Assembly: GCA_016845065.1 (NCBI GenBank)
Contig: JAERTG010000032.1
Coordinates: 62,001-126,000 of the forward strand
From: Fidelibacterota bacterium
Lineage (GTDB): Bacteria; Fidelibacterota; UBA8477; JABMPR01
Direction: 5' to 3'
Length of the DNA stretch: 64,000 bases
Both the position numbers and the translations under genes were made by a program. Below, piece after piece: positions 28,353 through 39,433 of this stretch (positions are counted from its first letter, which is position 1; each line of letters starts with the position of its first letter). The notes under the pieces are model-generated. The model was not told the origin of the DNA. It worked only from the letters and a program-made list of their open reading frames with translations, and searched no databases.

Positions 28353-29964
28353 TTGAATCACCTCCAAAAGAAACACCACTTAGTTCTGCCATATCTCTCT
28401 TCCAGGTGGTGAGGTCGTCATGGCTAAACTGATTTAAGTGAGTATGTCCACAAGCCCTGGCCATGACTTGCATTAGTTCAGTTGATGCTCTGAAGAAATT
28501 ATTCAGCTGCTGGGCTCCCTTTTCAATTTTAATGCGAGCCCTTAACTCGGGTTTCTGTGTTGCAATACCTACAGGACAGTTATTGGTATGACAAGCTCGC
28601 ATCCCCAGGCATCCAATCGCCTGGAGGGCAGAATTTGAAACTGCAATGGCATCAGCTCCAAGAGCCAATGCTTTGATAAAATCGGCAGGGATACGCAGTC
28701 CACCTGTGATGACCAATGATATGTCTTGTCGTCCCTGCTGATCCAGATATCGTCGAGCACGAGCCAGTGCCGGTATGGTTGGTACTGAAATGTTGTCTCT
28801 GAATATGAGAGGTGCGGCACCCGTCCCTCCGCCCCTTCCATCCAGAATGATGTAATCTACACCAATTTCCAGGGCAGCCTGAATGTCTTTTTCGATGTGC
28901 TGGGCAGAAAGTTTTACACCGATAGGAATCCCGCCAGTTGCCCCCCTGACCTCCTCAGCAAAGCGTTTATAATCATCCAGGTTTTCCCAATCCGGAAAAC
29001 GAGGTGGTGAAATAGCTGCCTCACCTTCAGTCAGACCACGTACTTCTGCAATCTTACCCTTGACTTTATTGCCAGGAAGATGCCCTCCTGTTCCTGTCTT
29101 TGCACCCTGGCCACATTTAAAATGGAATGCCTGACATTTTTGAACCTTGTCCATTGAATAACCAAACCGTGCTGATGCCAATTCATATAAATATCGACTA
29201 TTTGCTGACTGCTCTTCTGGTAACATACCGCCTTCACCGGAGCAGATACCAGTACCGGCTAGCTCTGCCCCTTTCGCCAATGACACTTTGGCTTCTTCGG
29301 AGAGAGCTCCAAAACTCATGTCAGAGACAAAAAGAGGACGCTCCAGCACGAGGGGTTTCTCTGCATTTGGGCCAATCACTGCTTGTGTTCCAACCTCTGC
29401 CTCATCCAGGAGTGGTACCCGATGCAACTGAGCTGTGAGTATCTGGATATCTTCCCAATTTGGCAGATCCTGTCGAGGAACGCCCATGGCATCTGTCCGG
29501 CCATGGTGACCGGTTACTTCAAGACCTTTTTCAGCTAAATGTTGTATGTATTGAGCATGTGGTTCCTCAACGGCACCGTGTATATCCTGATAAAGACCCT
29601 GATAGGTATCCCTGTTGTAAGGCTGAGGATTTTGATTCTCCCAGGCTTTGATTTCCTGTTCATCAACCCAAACCTGATCATCTTCTATCCAACTGGAGAA
29701 TTTTTGGAGCTTCTCTTCATTATTATACGCACTGACACCAGATTTGTAGTTATAGTCCCAATTGTGTAAACCGCAGATAAGATCACTCCCTTGAATATGC
29801 CCATCTGACAACAGGGCTCCCCTGTGGTGACAACGACCAAAAAGGACTGAAACCTCATCCTCACCCGAAAATCGCGTAACAACAAGATCCACATTGCCAA
29901 CCAGTGCATAGGCAGGTTCGAGTGGTTTTAATTTTGAGAAATGAGCAATTGAAATTTTATGCAT
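28339..29964 (-). CDS. Rieske [2Fe-2S] domain fused to FMN-binding glutamate-synthase-like domain
   Basis: Rieske C-x-H…C-x2-H (CHHRGALLSDGHIQGSDLICGLH); GltB-like FVSDMSFGALSEEAK, GTGICSGEGGM, CGQGAKTGTGGHLPG, LDGRGGGTGAAP. Confidence 0.88.
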   Translation of the reverse strand: MHKISIAHFSKLKPLEPAYALVGNVDLVVTRFSGEDEVSVLFGRCHHRGALLSDGHIQGSDLICGLHNWDYNYKSGVSAYNNEEKLQKFSSWIEDDQVWVDEQEIKAWENQNPQPYNRDTYQGLYQDIHGAVEEPHAQYIQHLAEKGLEVTGHHGRTDAMGVPRQDLPNWEDIQILTAQLHRVPLLDEAEVGTQAVIGPNAEKPLVLERPLFVSDMSFGALSEEAKVSLAKGAELAGTGICSGEGGMLPEEQSANSRYLYELASARFGYSMDKVQKCQAFHFKCGQGAKTGTGGHLPGNKVKGKIAEVRGLTEGEAAISPPRFPDWENLDDYKRFAEEVRGATGGIPIGVKLSAQHIEKDIQAALEIGVDYIILDGRGGGTGAAPLIFRDNISVPTIPALARARRYLDQQGRQDISLVITGGLRIPADFIKALALGADAIAVSNSALQAIGCLGMRACHTNNCPVGIATQKPELRARIKIEKGAQQLNNFFRASTELMQVMARACGHTHLNQFSHDDLTTWKRDMAELSGVSFGGDSSEHP

Positions 29965-30160
29965 GTGTCATCCTATTCGTTTTCACTTCTATTTTAGCAT
30001 GGGACAAGTTCGTCCAAATATTACTGGATCAAACCAGGCCTGAAACATAAACCACAACCGGGGCAAGAACAGTCAGTAACACTCTCGATCGTAGACTCCT
30101 TTGTGAAACGTCCAAGTTATGTGGTCATCTGAACTAGAAAATACACTATGTTGCCGCAAA

Positions 30161-30709
30161 TCATGTTGAAACTGCCCCAAATGAAAATTTTTTGATAGTT
30201 TCAAAATCAAGGTGGTCACCTTCATCATTTCCATAGTAGGCAACCTGAATGATCCCTTCACGATCAACCAGAAAATCAGCAGGCATAATAGTCAGACCTC
30301 CGGTGAATAAGTTGGGCAGATATCCTTTTATAAAAATGCTCTTTAAGAGAGTAGGTAGGCGCATGATCATACCGGTAAAGAAACCTTTGACAGATTCCTC
30401 AATCCCAAATTTTTTGTAATATCTACCATGGGGATCTGCTAATACTGGAAATGTGGCGAGGTGTTTTTCAGTATGTCGGGTTAACTCCTCCAAATCAGCT
30501 TTAAATATGGCAACCGGAGTGAAATCCTTGTCAAGTTCATTAAAGCGTTTTACCAGATTGTTGACCCTCAAATTACAGAACGGACAAGAGGTAAATCGAT
30601 AGAATGTGAGCATATAAGGCTTGCCGGACAAGGATTCCAGGTCAAATTTTATTCCTGTTATATCCATCAACTTGATATTCCTTACCTTTTGCCCGACTTT
30701 GAGCCTCAT
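30161..30709 (-). CDS. Peroxiredoxin-like (AhpC/TSA-type) protein
   Basis: FYRFTSCPFCNLRVN CxxC; PVLADPHGRYYKKFGIE; DREGIIQVAYYG. Confidence 0.82.
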   Translation of the reverse strand: MRLKVGQKVRNIKLMDITGIKFDLESLSGKPYMLTFYRFTSCPFCNLRVNNLVKRFNELDKDFTPVAIFKADLEELTRHTEKHLATFPVLADPHGRYYKKFGIEESVKGFFTGMIMRLPTLLKSIFIKGYLPNLFTGGLTIMPADFLVDREGIIQVAYYGNDEGDHLDFETIKKFSFGAVST

Positions 30710-31245
30710 CGTTCCTCGATTTCTTCAATTCGATTTGCTTCTTTCCAATCAATTTGTTTCAAATTCATCTTTAGAAGTGTCCACTCCTCATTATTGGGAT
30801 GTGGAATCTTCTTATAAGTTTTAAAGCCAAACTGCTCGTAACATCGAATTGCAGATTTATTGAAGGCAAATACTCCCAGACGTAGTTCCTCTAATTCCAA
30901 TTCATCGAAGGCGAATTGCATGGCTCGCGCTATCATCATTTTCCCCCAACCCTGTCCTCTATATTGTTTTGGACCAATGAGCACTCGCCCAAGTACTGCG
31001 CTTTTCTTGCCATAGTTGACCTCCATGAGTTCGATGTGACCGATCGTGGATCCATCCAGAAGGGCTTTAAACATAAAGTGTTGGGGAAATTCCGTCTGGG
31101 TCAGTTCAAATGAGGTAGTAAGTTGCTTTTCATCTAGGGGGAATACGTATTTGGGGCCTGACCATTGAAGCAAAAAATCAGCACCTGGTATCCAGCCAAT
31201 TAGCCTGGGGATATCTTCCAATTCAAATTTCTCCAGAGTAATCAT
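30706..31245 (-). CDS. GNAT acetyltransferase
   Basis: VLIGPKQYRGQGWGKMMIARAM; CYEQFGFKTYKK. Confidence 0.87.
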   Translation of the reverse strand: MITLEKFELEDIPRLIGWIPGADFLLQWSGPKYVFPLDEKQLTTSFELTQTEFPQHFMFKALLDGSTIGHIELMEVNYGKKSAVLGRVLIGPKQYRGQGWGKMMIARAMQFAFDELELEELRLGVFAFNKSAIRCYEQFGFKTYKKIPHPNNEEWTLLKMNLKQIDWKEANRIEEIEER

Positions 31246-31402
31246 TAAATATTGCTCCGTTCAGTGGTTATATGAAAAAATCTGATCACTAAATGCTCCC
31301 ACGTATTCAAACCGTGTCAAATCATTCCATCAGGATAAACATTAATAATTTTTTTTAATCTATGTGTCTTGAAGCTTACAGAAAGTAGAATTTGAAGAAG
31401 CT

Positions 31403-32572
31403 TTAGAAGCCCATGAGACCACAGCAACGGCTGCACTGGGGTAGGACGCCGCCCTCTTTATTTAGTAGGCGGCGAAACTCTCTGAATCTATCGTTATTCC
31501 AGAGTTCCAGGAGAGGAGTTTCCTGAATATTACCGACTTTGACATCAATATAATCACGACAGGTCACAACATCTCCGTTGGGCATGATATCAATCATCAT
31601 ATAGGGGGCAACACAAGGTCCAAACCCAAGAAAATCTTCAGGCTGTGCATAATAGGGAATAATTTTCTCAGTATCCATAAACGGAACTGGAAACCAACCA
31701 AAAGGATATTTCTTTTTTGATATTTTTTCAATGGTTTGCTTTACGTGTTCAGCCTTGATCGTGGTGTTTTGACCGATGTATGATTTCCAGGTTTCTGCGT
31801 CAACACCCATCTCTCTTTTGAGAATATCTGCATGTTGCTCACCGATTTCCTGGGTTGTGAACCAGGAGAGATACAGGATAAGTCCATCAGGACCAAGGTC
31901 AGCAACGGTATCAAACATACTCTCGAGGTGATCCTGATTGGTATCCGAGACTGTTGCAGAAATTAAGAAATACGGGTCAGGTTTTTTCCCACGCGCCTCC
32001 AGCAGCAATTTGATACCTCTGGAGGTTTTCTTATATGTTCCAGGAACTCCTCTGGCCTGATCATGTATTTCCTCAGGTCCATCCAGCGAACAGGTAAGCA
32101 TATCCCATTTTTGCTCGACAATTTGCCTGGCATTTCTTTCCAAAGCTGCTCCATTGGTGATGACGTATACATAGCAGCCTTTTTCTTTAATGTAAGCCGT
32201 CAGTTTAAATAGGTCCTTGTAGAGCAGAGCTTCACCGCCAGTGATATAAAATATGGGTTTATAGTGTGCTGTCTCGTCCACTATTTTCTTGTAGTCAGTA
32301 AATGTCAGTTCTGACAGCAGATGGTCTCCTCCCCCTTCGTTCATGTAACCGTTGTCTCCAAATTGACCGCATATTGCACATCGTTGGTTGCATCGATTTG
32401 TGATACGAAGACTGATTTGATAAGGTGGGCGCTTCGCGACACCATGTCCTGCCTTCAGATCACCTTTCACATGGAGATGCTTGCGCCAGGCAGCGCGGGT
32501 GACAACCGGCAAATATTTTAGTCGGGGAGCCAGGGCTTTGGCAAACATTCCAACAGGGAGTCGGCTTAACAT
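31403..32572 (-). CDS. Radical SAM/SPASM protein
   Basis: CNQRCAIC; ITGGEALLY; C-terminal Cys-rich CRDYIDVKVG…CSRCCG. Confidence 0.88.
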   Translation of the reverse strand: MLSRLPVGMFAKALAPRLKYLPVVTRAAWRKHLHVKGDLKAGHGVAKRPPYQISLRITNRCNQRCAICGQFGDNGYMNEGGGDHLLSELTFTDYKKIVDETAHYKPIFYITGGEALLYKDLFKLTAYIKEKGCYVYVITNGAALERNARQIVEQKWDMLTCSLDGPEEIHDQARGVPGTYKKTSRGIKLLLEARGKKPDPYFLISATVSDTNQDHLESMFDTVADLGPDGLILYLSWFTTQEIGEQHADILKREMGVDAETWKSYIGQNTTIKAEHVKQTIEKISKKKYPFGWFPVPFMDTEKIIPYYAQPEDFLGFGPCVAPYMMIDIMPNGDVVTCRDYIDVKVGNIQETPLLELWNNDRFREFRRLLNKEGGVLPQCSRCCGLMGF

Positions 32573-32714
32573 ATAATAGTTCCTAATCTATATTATTTCC
32601 CAGGCGACTGAGGAGCCTCCTATATTAGCATTTATCTCAAAAAATCAGATAGTGAGTTTCATCTATTTTTTTGTTTAAGTGAAAAACTGTATGCAACCAG
32701 GTGTATTAATTGCC

Positions 32715-32734
32715 AAGAATTCTTTCTCATTCTT
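32715..32734. promoter_or_regulatory. Inverted repeat upstream of ade (AAGAAT-N8-ATTCTT), possible operator
   Basis: AAGAAT 32715-32720 / ATTCTT 32729-32734; AT-rich, weak. Confidence 0.25.
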
Positions 32735-32812
32735 CTTGAATAATACTAGATTATAGACCGGCTCAAAAAACCGACTAGAATAGATCATATCCATGTATTT
32801 GAGAAATAGACC

Positions 32813-34474
32813 ATGACATATAATTCCTTTTCCCTCTCCGGAAACATTGTTGATGTACTAAACCAACGCATTTTCCCTGGAACTATTGATATTGAAAACG
32901 GCAGAATTGTGTCAGTCGTTGAACAAGCTGTTTTGGAAACACAATTCATACTTCCAGGACTCATTGATGCACATATTCATATTGAAAGTTCCATGCTGGT
33001 CCCAACCGAATTTGCCAGAGCGGCAGTTGTCCATGGAACGGTAGCCACGGTTTCTGATCCACATGAAATTGCGAATGTCCTTGGAATGCGTGGCGTTGAA
33101 TTCATGTTGTCCAACGCAGAGAAATCACCATTCAAGTTCCATTTTAGTGCCCCGTCCTGTGTACCTGCAACTCCATTCGAAACTGCTGGTGCAGAGCTTT
33201 CGGCATCTGAAATCGAAGTGTTATTACAACGTTCTGATATTGTGAGTCTTTCCGAGATGATGAATGTACCCGGAGTGTTGAATGATGCCGCGGATGTGAA
33301 GGAAAAGTTAAGACTTGCCAGTGTAGCAGGGAAGGTTGTTGATGGTCATGCACCTGGTTTAAGGGGAGATGCAGTTAAGAAATATGTTGGTGCAGGAATC
33401 ACCACTGATCACGAATGCTTCAGCCTAGCAGAAGCTCATGAAAAATTATCGCTGGGGATGCAAGTACAGATTCGTGAAGGGTCCGCTGCCCGCAATCTTG
33501 ATGATCTGATTCCACTCCTCAATGAGCATTATGAGAACTGTATGCTTTGCAGCGACGATAAACATCCCGATGATCTGGCAGAAGGTCATATAAATGAGAT
33601 GGTGAAACGAGCTATCGCTGCAGGTGTGGATCCACTCAAGGTTTTATGGAGCGCAACTGTTACACCTGTGAAAACTTATGATCTGGAAGTGGGTCTGTTA
33701 CAGGAAAACGACCCTGCTGATTTTGTAATCGTTGATAGCATGACAGAGTTCAACATCCTCAGCACATATATCGGTGGAAACCTCCTTGCAGAGAATGGCA
33801 AAACAATGCTGGAGTCAGTCCCCGTCGTACCAATCAATCAATTTGAAGCAGAATTACAAGACGCTGATAACTTTAAAATTAAAGCAAAACAGCCAGAAGT
33901 ACCTGTAATTGAGGTGATAGATGGGCAGCTGGTAACCAGAAAATATTCCTGGAAACCAGATCTTAGTGTTGAGGGATATATTGAGACAAATTTGGATCAA
34001 GATATTTTAAAAATCGCAGTATTAAATCGATATTCACTTTCAAAGCCAGCCGTTGCTCTAATTAGAAACTTTGGTTTAAAGGACGGTGCTATTGCTTCCT
34101 CTGTAGCTCATGATTCACACAATATTGTTGCTGTCGGTACCTCAGATGAAAGTCTGGCAAGAGCCATCAACCTGATCATCGAAAACAAGGGGGGTGTTTC
34201 AGCCGTCACTGGCAGAAATGATCATGTTTTACCTCTTTCAGTTGCAGGGATTATGAGCGATGACGATGCCTTTAAGGTGGGCAATAGCTATGGCGATATG
34301 GATGATATTGCCAAAGCCATGGGGTCAAACCTAAGTGCCCCATACATGACGCTTTCATTTATGGCACTCCTGGTGATTCCAGATATCAAGCTGAGTGACA
34401 AAGGGCTTTTTGACGGGGAAACTTTCCAATTTCTCGATGTCTTCGAGTTCCTAGGTGATAATAAGCCCATATGA
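32813..34474 (+). CDS. ade: Adenine deaminase
   Basis: LPGLIDAHIHIESSMLVPTEFARAAVVHGTVATVSDPHEIANVLG; GHAPGLRG; CSDDKHPDDL. Confidence 0.95.
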   Translation: MTYNSFSLSGNIVDVLNQRIFPGTIDIENGRIVSVVEQAVLETQFILPGLIDAHIHIESSMLVPTEFARAAVVHGTVATVSDPHEIANVLGMRGVEFMLSNAEKSPFKFHFSAPSCVPATPFETAGAELSASEIEVLLQRSDIVSLSEMMNVPGVLNDAADVKEKLRLASVAGKVVDGHAPGLRGDAVKKYVGAGITTDHECFSLAEAHEKLSLGMQVQIREGSAARNLDDLIPLLNEHYENCMLCSDDKHPDDLAEGHINEMVKRAIAAGVDPLKVLWSATVTPVKTYDLEVGLLQENDPADFVIVDSMTEFNILSTYIGGNLLAENGKTMLESVPVVPINQFEAELQDADNFKIKAKQPEVPVIEVIDGQLVTRKYSWKPDLSVEGYIETNLDQDILKIAVLNRYSLSKPAVALIRNFGLKDGAIASSVAHDSHNIVAVGTSDESLARAINLIIENKGGVSAVTGRNDHVLPLSVAGIMSDDDAFKVGNSYGDMDDIAKAMGSNLSAPYMTLSFMALLVIPDIKLSDKGLFDGETFQFLDVFEFLGDNKPI

Positions 34475-36735
34475 GCCAATCTACACAGATAATAGGCCAA
34501 CGGCTCAAACGCCTTGACGCCCGAGGGAAAACCACGGGTGAAACAAAATTTATCACCGACATAAAGGTCGAAAATATGCTACATGCCGCTCCTGTTTACT
34601 CTAAGGTGGCGTATGGCAAACTACTGGGAATTAATACTGATGTGGTTGAGAATGATCCTGATTTCGTCGCCTTTTTCTCAGCCAAGGACATTCCCGGTGA
34701 AAATCAGGTTGGTGTTATCCTTGAAGATCAACCTCTTATTGCTGAAAATATTGTTCGATATGTTGGAGATAGCGTTGGAATCCTTGTAGCCAATACTGCT
34801 GAGGCAGCTCAACGCCTCTCAAAACTCGTCAGTGTAAAAATCGAAGCTTTTACTCCGATTTTTTCCATAGATGAGAGTCGCGATGCTAAAGAAAACCTTA
34901 TCCATGACACCAACTTGGCTTGTCAGCATCAAGTAAAGCGCGGAGATCCAGAAAAAGCATTTGCTGAAGCGGTCCATGTGATTGAAGCGAGGTTTGAGAC
35001 ACCTTTTCAAGAGCACTACTATCTTGAACCTCAGGGCTGCATTGCCTTTGTCACACCAGCAGGGGGAATTGAAATTCTTGGTTCAATTCAGTGTCCCTTT
35101 TATGTTCAAAAAGCCGTTGCAAAAGCTCTGGACATCCCCTTCTCAAAAATTAGAGTGGAACAGGCCCCTACTGGCGGTGCATTTGGCGGTAAGGAGGATA
35201 TTCCCTCAGAAACCTGCACACGGGCAGCTCTGGCAGCTTTGATTCTCAATCGACCAATTAAAATGGTCTACAATCGTATTACGGATATCCAACTTACCAG
35301 CAAACGTCACCCTTTTCAAATGCATTACAAGGTAGGTGTTTCCAAAACCGGAAAGTTATTGGCGGCGAAAATCAAACTTGAGGAAAATGCCGGAGCGTAC
35401 GCAACTCTATCCTCGGTCGTTTCTTATCGGTCAGCTATGCAGGCTCTGGGACCATATGTCATTGATAATATCTCCGTAGAGTCGAATTCATATTATACAA
35501 ATTTACCTCCAACAGGTGCTTTTCGAGGCTTTGGATCACCCCAAGCAGCCTTTGGGCATGAACGGATGATGGATGTTATTGCAACAGAACTTGATATGGA
35601 CCCCATTGAACTCCGTCTAATTAATATTGTGAAACTCGATACACATACGCTTACTGGTCACCATTTAAAAAGCAGTGTCGGAGCTGAGGAAACTCTAAAA
35701 ACGGCAGCGGATGCCTGTGATTGGAACCATCGCGAAATGAGTCAAGATGAGCGTTGGAAAACCGGGTATGGGGTTTCTCTGATTCATTATGGCAATTGTC
35801 TCGGTGCCGCAGGTTGGTTTATGGATGGTAGTGGTGTCAAGATCAAACTTCATAGGGATGGCTCCATATCAGTTGCCTTTGGGCTCATAGAAATGGGTCA
35901 GGGCGCGCTTACCGTGGTCCAGCAAATGACAGCAGAAGCTCTGGGAGTTGAACCGGGAAGAATAACCGTATTACCTACAGATACAGATCAGGTTCCTGAT
36001 AGTGGTCCTTCAGTCGCCAGTCGGAATGTCGTCATGACTGGCAATGCTATACGTAACGCAGCTGCGAAATTATTACCGGTGCTCAAAGAAGCCGCCGCTG
36101 AACTCATGCAATGTGATCTGAATGAGATAGTCTTAGAACAGGGAAAAATAAGCAATATCAGGAATAGTGAAATGCTGAGTTTTTCAGAGCTAAGTAATTA
36201 TCTCTATCTGTCAAACCGTCCCATGGATGTGTTGGGTTGGTGGCATGTTCCAGAACTTGATTATGATGCAGAAAATGGAACAGGTGAAGCTTACTTTACC
36301 TATTCATATGCCACTCAAATCGCCCGAGTAAAAATAGATACTTACACCGGTAGAGTAATGGTTGATAAAATTTGGGCTTCACATGATGTGGGGAAAGCCA
36401 TTAACCCGGCTGGATTAGAAGCTCAAATTGAGGGGGGTACCGCACAAGGAATTGGCTGGGCGCTTACGGAAAATTTTAAGGTGGTCGAAGGTGAAGTCGT
36501 CACCGACAATCTCACAACTTACCTTTTACCAACTGCGCTAGATGTGGGTGAAATCGAATCGATTCTGGTAGAAGATCCTGAACCTGAGGGTCCTTGGGGT
36601 GCGAAAGGCATCGGGGAACCGGCCATCATCCCAACAGCTGCAGCGATTGCCAATGCCGTAAGTAACGCTTTGGGGCAATCAGTTGCTCAGATTCCCATAA
36701 TACCGGAACACATTTTAGAAATGGTAGGTGATTGA
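34471..36735 (+). CDS. Xanthine dehydrogenase-type molybdopterin-binding subunit (set 1)
   Basis: GGAFGGKEDIPSE; GAFRGFGSPQAAFG; C-terminal WGAKGIGEPAIIPTAAAI. Confidence 0.92.
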   Translation: MSQSTQIIGQRLKRLDARGKTTGETKFITDIKVENMLHAAPVYSKVAYGKLLGINTDVVENDPDFVAFFSAKDIPGENQVGVILEDQPLIAENIVRYVGDSVGILVANTAEAAQRLSKLVSVKIEAFTPIFSIDESRDAKENLIHDTNLACQHQVKRGDPEKAFAEAVHVIEARFETPFQEHYYLEPQGCIAFVTPAGGIEILGSIQCPFYVQKAVAKALDIPFSKIRVEQAPTGGAFGGKEDIPSETCTRAALAALILNRPIKMVYNRITDIQLTSKRHPFQMHYKVGVSKTGKLLAAKIKLEENAGAYATLSSVVSYRSAMQALGPYVIDNISVESNSYYTNLPPTGAFRGFGSPQAAFGHERMMDVIATELDMDPIELRLINIVKLDTHTLTGHHLKSSVGAEETLKTAADACDWNHREMSQDERWKTGYGVSLIHYGNCLGAAGWFMDGSGVKIKLHRDGSISVAFGLIEMGQGALTVVQQMTAEALGVEPGRITVLPTDTDQVPDSGPSVASRNVVMTGNAIRNAAAKLLPVLKEAAAELMQCDLNEIVLEQGKISNIRNSEMLSFSELSNYLYLSNRPMDVLGWWHVPELDYDAENGTGEAYFTYSYATQIARVKIDTYTGRVMVDKIWASHDVGKAINPAGLEAQIEGGTAQGIGWALTENFKVVEGEVVTDNLTTYLLPTALDVGEIESILVEDPEPEGPWGAKGIGEPAIIPTAAAIANAVSNALGQSVAQIPIIPEHILEMVGD

Positions 36736-36736
36736 G

Positions 36737-38047
36737 ATGGATCAACTTTTATTGCACAATTTGAACATCATAGATCCCTTTGGTGAAAGAGAGTTTCTGG
36801 AGCATGCTTCCATACTCATTGAAGACGAAGTAATCAAGTTTGTTGGTCGTGGCTATTCCCATGTCGACTTCGAAGGGCATATTCTTGACATGAAGGGTAA
36901 AATCGTTTTACCTGGAATCATCAATGCTCACACCCACTTATACTCAACACTGGCTATGGGTATGCATCCACCCCGGAAATCACCAAAAAATTTCGTTGAA
37001 CATCTCCAGGAAGTTTGGTGGAAACTCGATCGCGCACTGGACAAGGAATCTGTATTGGCATCTTTTGAGGCCGGGTTAATGGATTGTATACAAAATGGTA
37101 CTACAACTATTATCGATCATCATGCCAGTCCAAACCTCGTCGATGGTTCATTAGATTTGCTGGTAAATACAGCTGGATCATTTGGAGTAAATATTAGTGT
37201 CTGTTTCGAAAGTTCTGACAGAAACGGTGAGGCCAATTTCATGGATGAACTGTCGGAAAATATCCGTACCATTAAAAAATATGCCTCAAATCCATACGTT
37301 TCCCCGCGTATGGGTTTACATGCATCTTTCACACTTTCCGATGAATCATTAGAAAAAGTAAGCAAAGCTCTACAGGGACTACCTGAATGCGGTATTCATA
37401 TTCATGTTGCTGAAGATCTTGCAGATGAGAAGGATGCCCAGGGTAGAGGATATCGCTCAGTTATACAGCGGTTGGAAAAGTTTAATCTGCTTTCAAATCA
37501 GTCGCTGATAATTCACGGTATTTTTATGACTCGGGAGGATCGACATCTCCTGCTTAAACATGGCTGCAAACTTGTCCACAACCCAACCTCAAATGCCAAT
37601 AATCAGGTTGGTGTCCTGGAGACAGAGATTATCGAATCCATGGGACCAGGACTAGGGACTGATGGCATGCAAAACAATATGCTCAAGGAGGCCAAGGAAG
37701 GAACATTGGTCAGAGCTGCAACAGACAGCCCCTCAGTTAATTATCTTGAGCTCCTCTTTCAGAATAATCCAGATATTGCAGTAAAGATTTTTGGCAAATT
37801 AATCGGACACATCGAAGAAGAGGCACAGGCTGATCTGGTTTTTTATGATTATGATCCACGAACAGAGTTGAATACTGACAACTTTAGCTCTCATCTACTT
37901 TTTGGATTTGGAAAACCTTCAGATGTCATGACACGTGGGATATTTCGCCTCCGTAACCACCAATTGGTAGATATGGATGAAGCCCGAATTCGTGAGAACA
38001 GTCGCAAGCAAAGCAAACGACTTTGGTCCGCAATGAAAGCACTCTAA
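36737..38047 (+). CDS. ssnA: SsnA-like amidohydrolase
   Basis: LPGIINAHTHLYSTLAMG; EVWWKLDRALDKESVLA; TTTIIDHHASP; matches recalled E. coli SsnA motifs. Confidence 0.88.
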   Translation: MDQLLLHNLNIIDPFGEREFLEHASILIEDEVIKFVGRGYSHVDFEGHILDMKGKIVLPGIINAHTHLYSTLAMGMHPPRKSPKNFVEHLQEVWWKLDRALDKESVLASFEAGLMDCIQNGTTTIIDHHASPNLVDGSLDLLVNTAGSFGVNISVCFESSDRNGEANFMDELSENIRTIKKYASNPYVSPRMGLHASFTLSDESLEKVSKALQGLPECGIHIHVAEDLADEKDAQGRGYRSVIQRLEKFNLLSNQSLIIHGIFMTREDRHLLLKHGCKLVHNPTSNANNQVGVLETEIIESMGPGLGTDGMQNNMLKEAKEGTLVRAATDSPSVNYLELLFQNNPDIAVKIFGKLIGHIEEEAQADLVFYDYDPRTELNTDNFSSHLLFGFGKPSDVMTRGIFRLRNHQLVDMDEARIRENSRKQSKRLWSAMKAL

Positions 38048-38063
38048 GGCAAAATAGAACCAT

Positions 38064-39293
38064 TTGATAAAAGGATACAGAATGAATATTGATTTTCAGC
38101 AGATACTCACACGGGCAGAGCAATATCGACCCGAAATTTCCAGGTTTTTACGGGATATGATTGCAATTCCTAGCGAGAGTTGTCAGGAAGAACTTGTGGT
38201 TCAACGGATAAAAGTAGAAATGGAAAAGGTCGGTTTTGATAAAATCGAAATTGATGAGATGGGAAATATCTATGGAACCATGGGTCATGGCACCCACGTT
38301 ATCGCCATGGATGCTCATATCGATACTGTGGGTGTTGGAAATCTTGAGAATTGGAGTGTAGATCCTTATGAAGGTTTCGAAGATGATGAAATCATCATGG
38401 GCCGTGGTGCTTCTGATCAAGAAGGTGGTATGGCCAGTATGGTTTATGCTGGGAAGATCATTAAAGACCTCGGTCTAGAAGGTGACTACACACTTGTGAT
38501 AACCGGAACAGTCCAGGAAGAAGATTGTGACGGATTATGCTGGCAGTACATCATGGATAACAAAAAGATTCAACCTGAATTTGTGGTAAGCACCGAACCA
38601 ACCTCATGCAGAGTTTATAGAGGTCAACGGGGGCGTATGGAAATCAAGGTTACAACCTCAGGAATCAGTGCTCATGGCTCTGCCCCGGAGCGGGGAGACA
38701 ATGCTATCTACAAGATGGCACCCATTCTTCTGGAACTTCAAGAATTAAATACTCGTCTGGCCGACCATGACTTTCTTGGAAAAGGTTCACTAACAGTATC
38801 AGAGGTGTTTTTTACATCACCCTCTCGTTGCGCAGTGGCCGATGGGTGTTCAATCTCTGTGGATCGCCGTCTCACCGTGGGAGAGACAGCCGAATCAGCC
38901 ATGGATGAAATCAGGAACCTCCCCTCAGTAAAGGCTGGAAAAGCTACTGTGGAGATGTACGATTATGAACGACCAAGTTATACAGGTTTTAGCTACCGAA
39001 CCGAAGCTTACTTCCCAACATGGTTAATAGAGGAAGATCATGTTGCAACCAGCTCGCTGGTTGAAGCCTACAAAGGGTTGTTCCTAGAGAATCCTGTAGT
39101 TGATAAGTGGACCTTCTCTACAAATGGTGTGGCAATTATGGGGAAATATGGTGTGCCTTGTATTGGTTTCGGCCCCGGAGCGGAGGAGGAAGCCCATGCT
39201 CCCAACGAAAAAACCTGGAAAGATCATCTGGTAAAGGCTGCAGCCATGTATGCTACAATACCACTAACGTATATAAAAGTGTTGGACGAGTAA
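38064..39293 (+). CDS. ygeY: YgeY-family M20 hydrolase (ATG 38082 also possible)
   Basis: [55 protein letters not shown]; near-verbatim to recalled YgeY. Confidence 0.95.
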   Translation: MIKGYRMNIDFQQILTRAEQYRPEISRFLRDMIAIPSESCQEELVVQRIKVEMEKVGFDKIEIDEMGNIYGTMGHGTHVIAMDAHIDTVGVGNLENWSVDPYEGFEDDEIIMGRGASDQEGGMASMVYAGKIIKDLGLEGDYTLVITGTVQEEDCDGLCWQYIMDNKKIQPEFVVSTEPTSCRVYRGQRGRMEIKVTTSGISAHGSAPERGDNAIYKMAPILLELQELNTRLADHDFLGKGSLTVSEVFFTSPSRCAVADGCSISVDRRLTVGETAESAMDEIRNLPSVKAGKATVEMYDYERPSYTGFSYRTEAYFPTWLIEEDHVATSSLVEAYKGLFLENPVVDKWTFSTNGVAIMGKYGVPCIGFGPGAEEEAHAPNEKTWKDHLVKAAAMYATIPLTYIKVLDE

Positions 39294-39433
39294 CAATTGT
39301 CACCAAACAATTCAGAGGGTTTTGTCCGTACCCCTGGGGAGCACTTCGACGAGCTCTGTGTCCCACTTCAGGGAGTCAACCCATAATCGACCTGCAGATT
39401 CTCAAAGTTTAGAAACACTTTTTTAGGAGAAAC

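Noticed and set aside
32573-32812. Purine riboswitch upstream of ade
   Set aside because: I could not find a convincing three-way-junction purine aptamer core or a terminator/anti-terminator fold; a covariance-model search would be needed.
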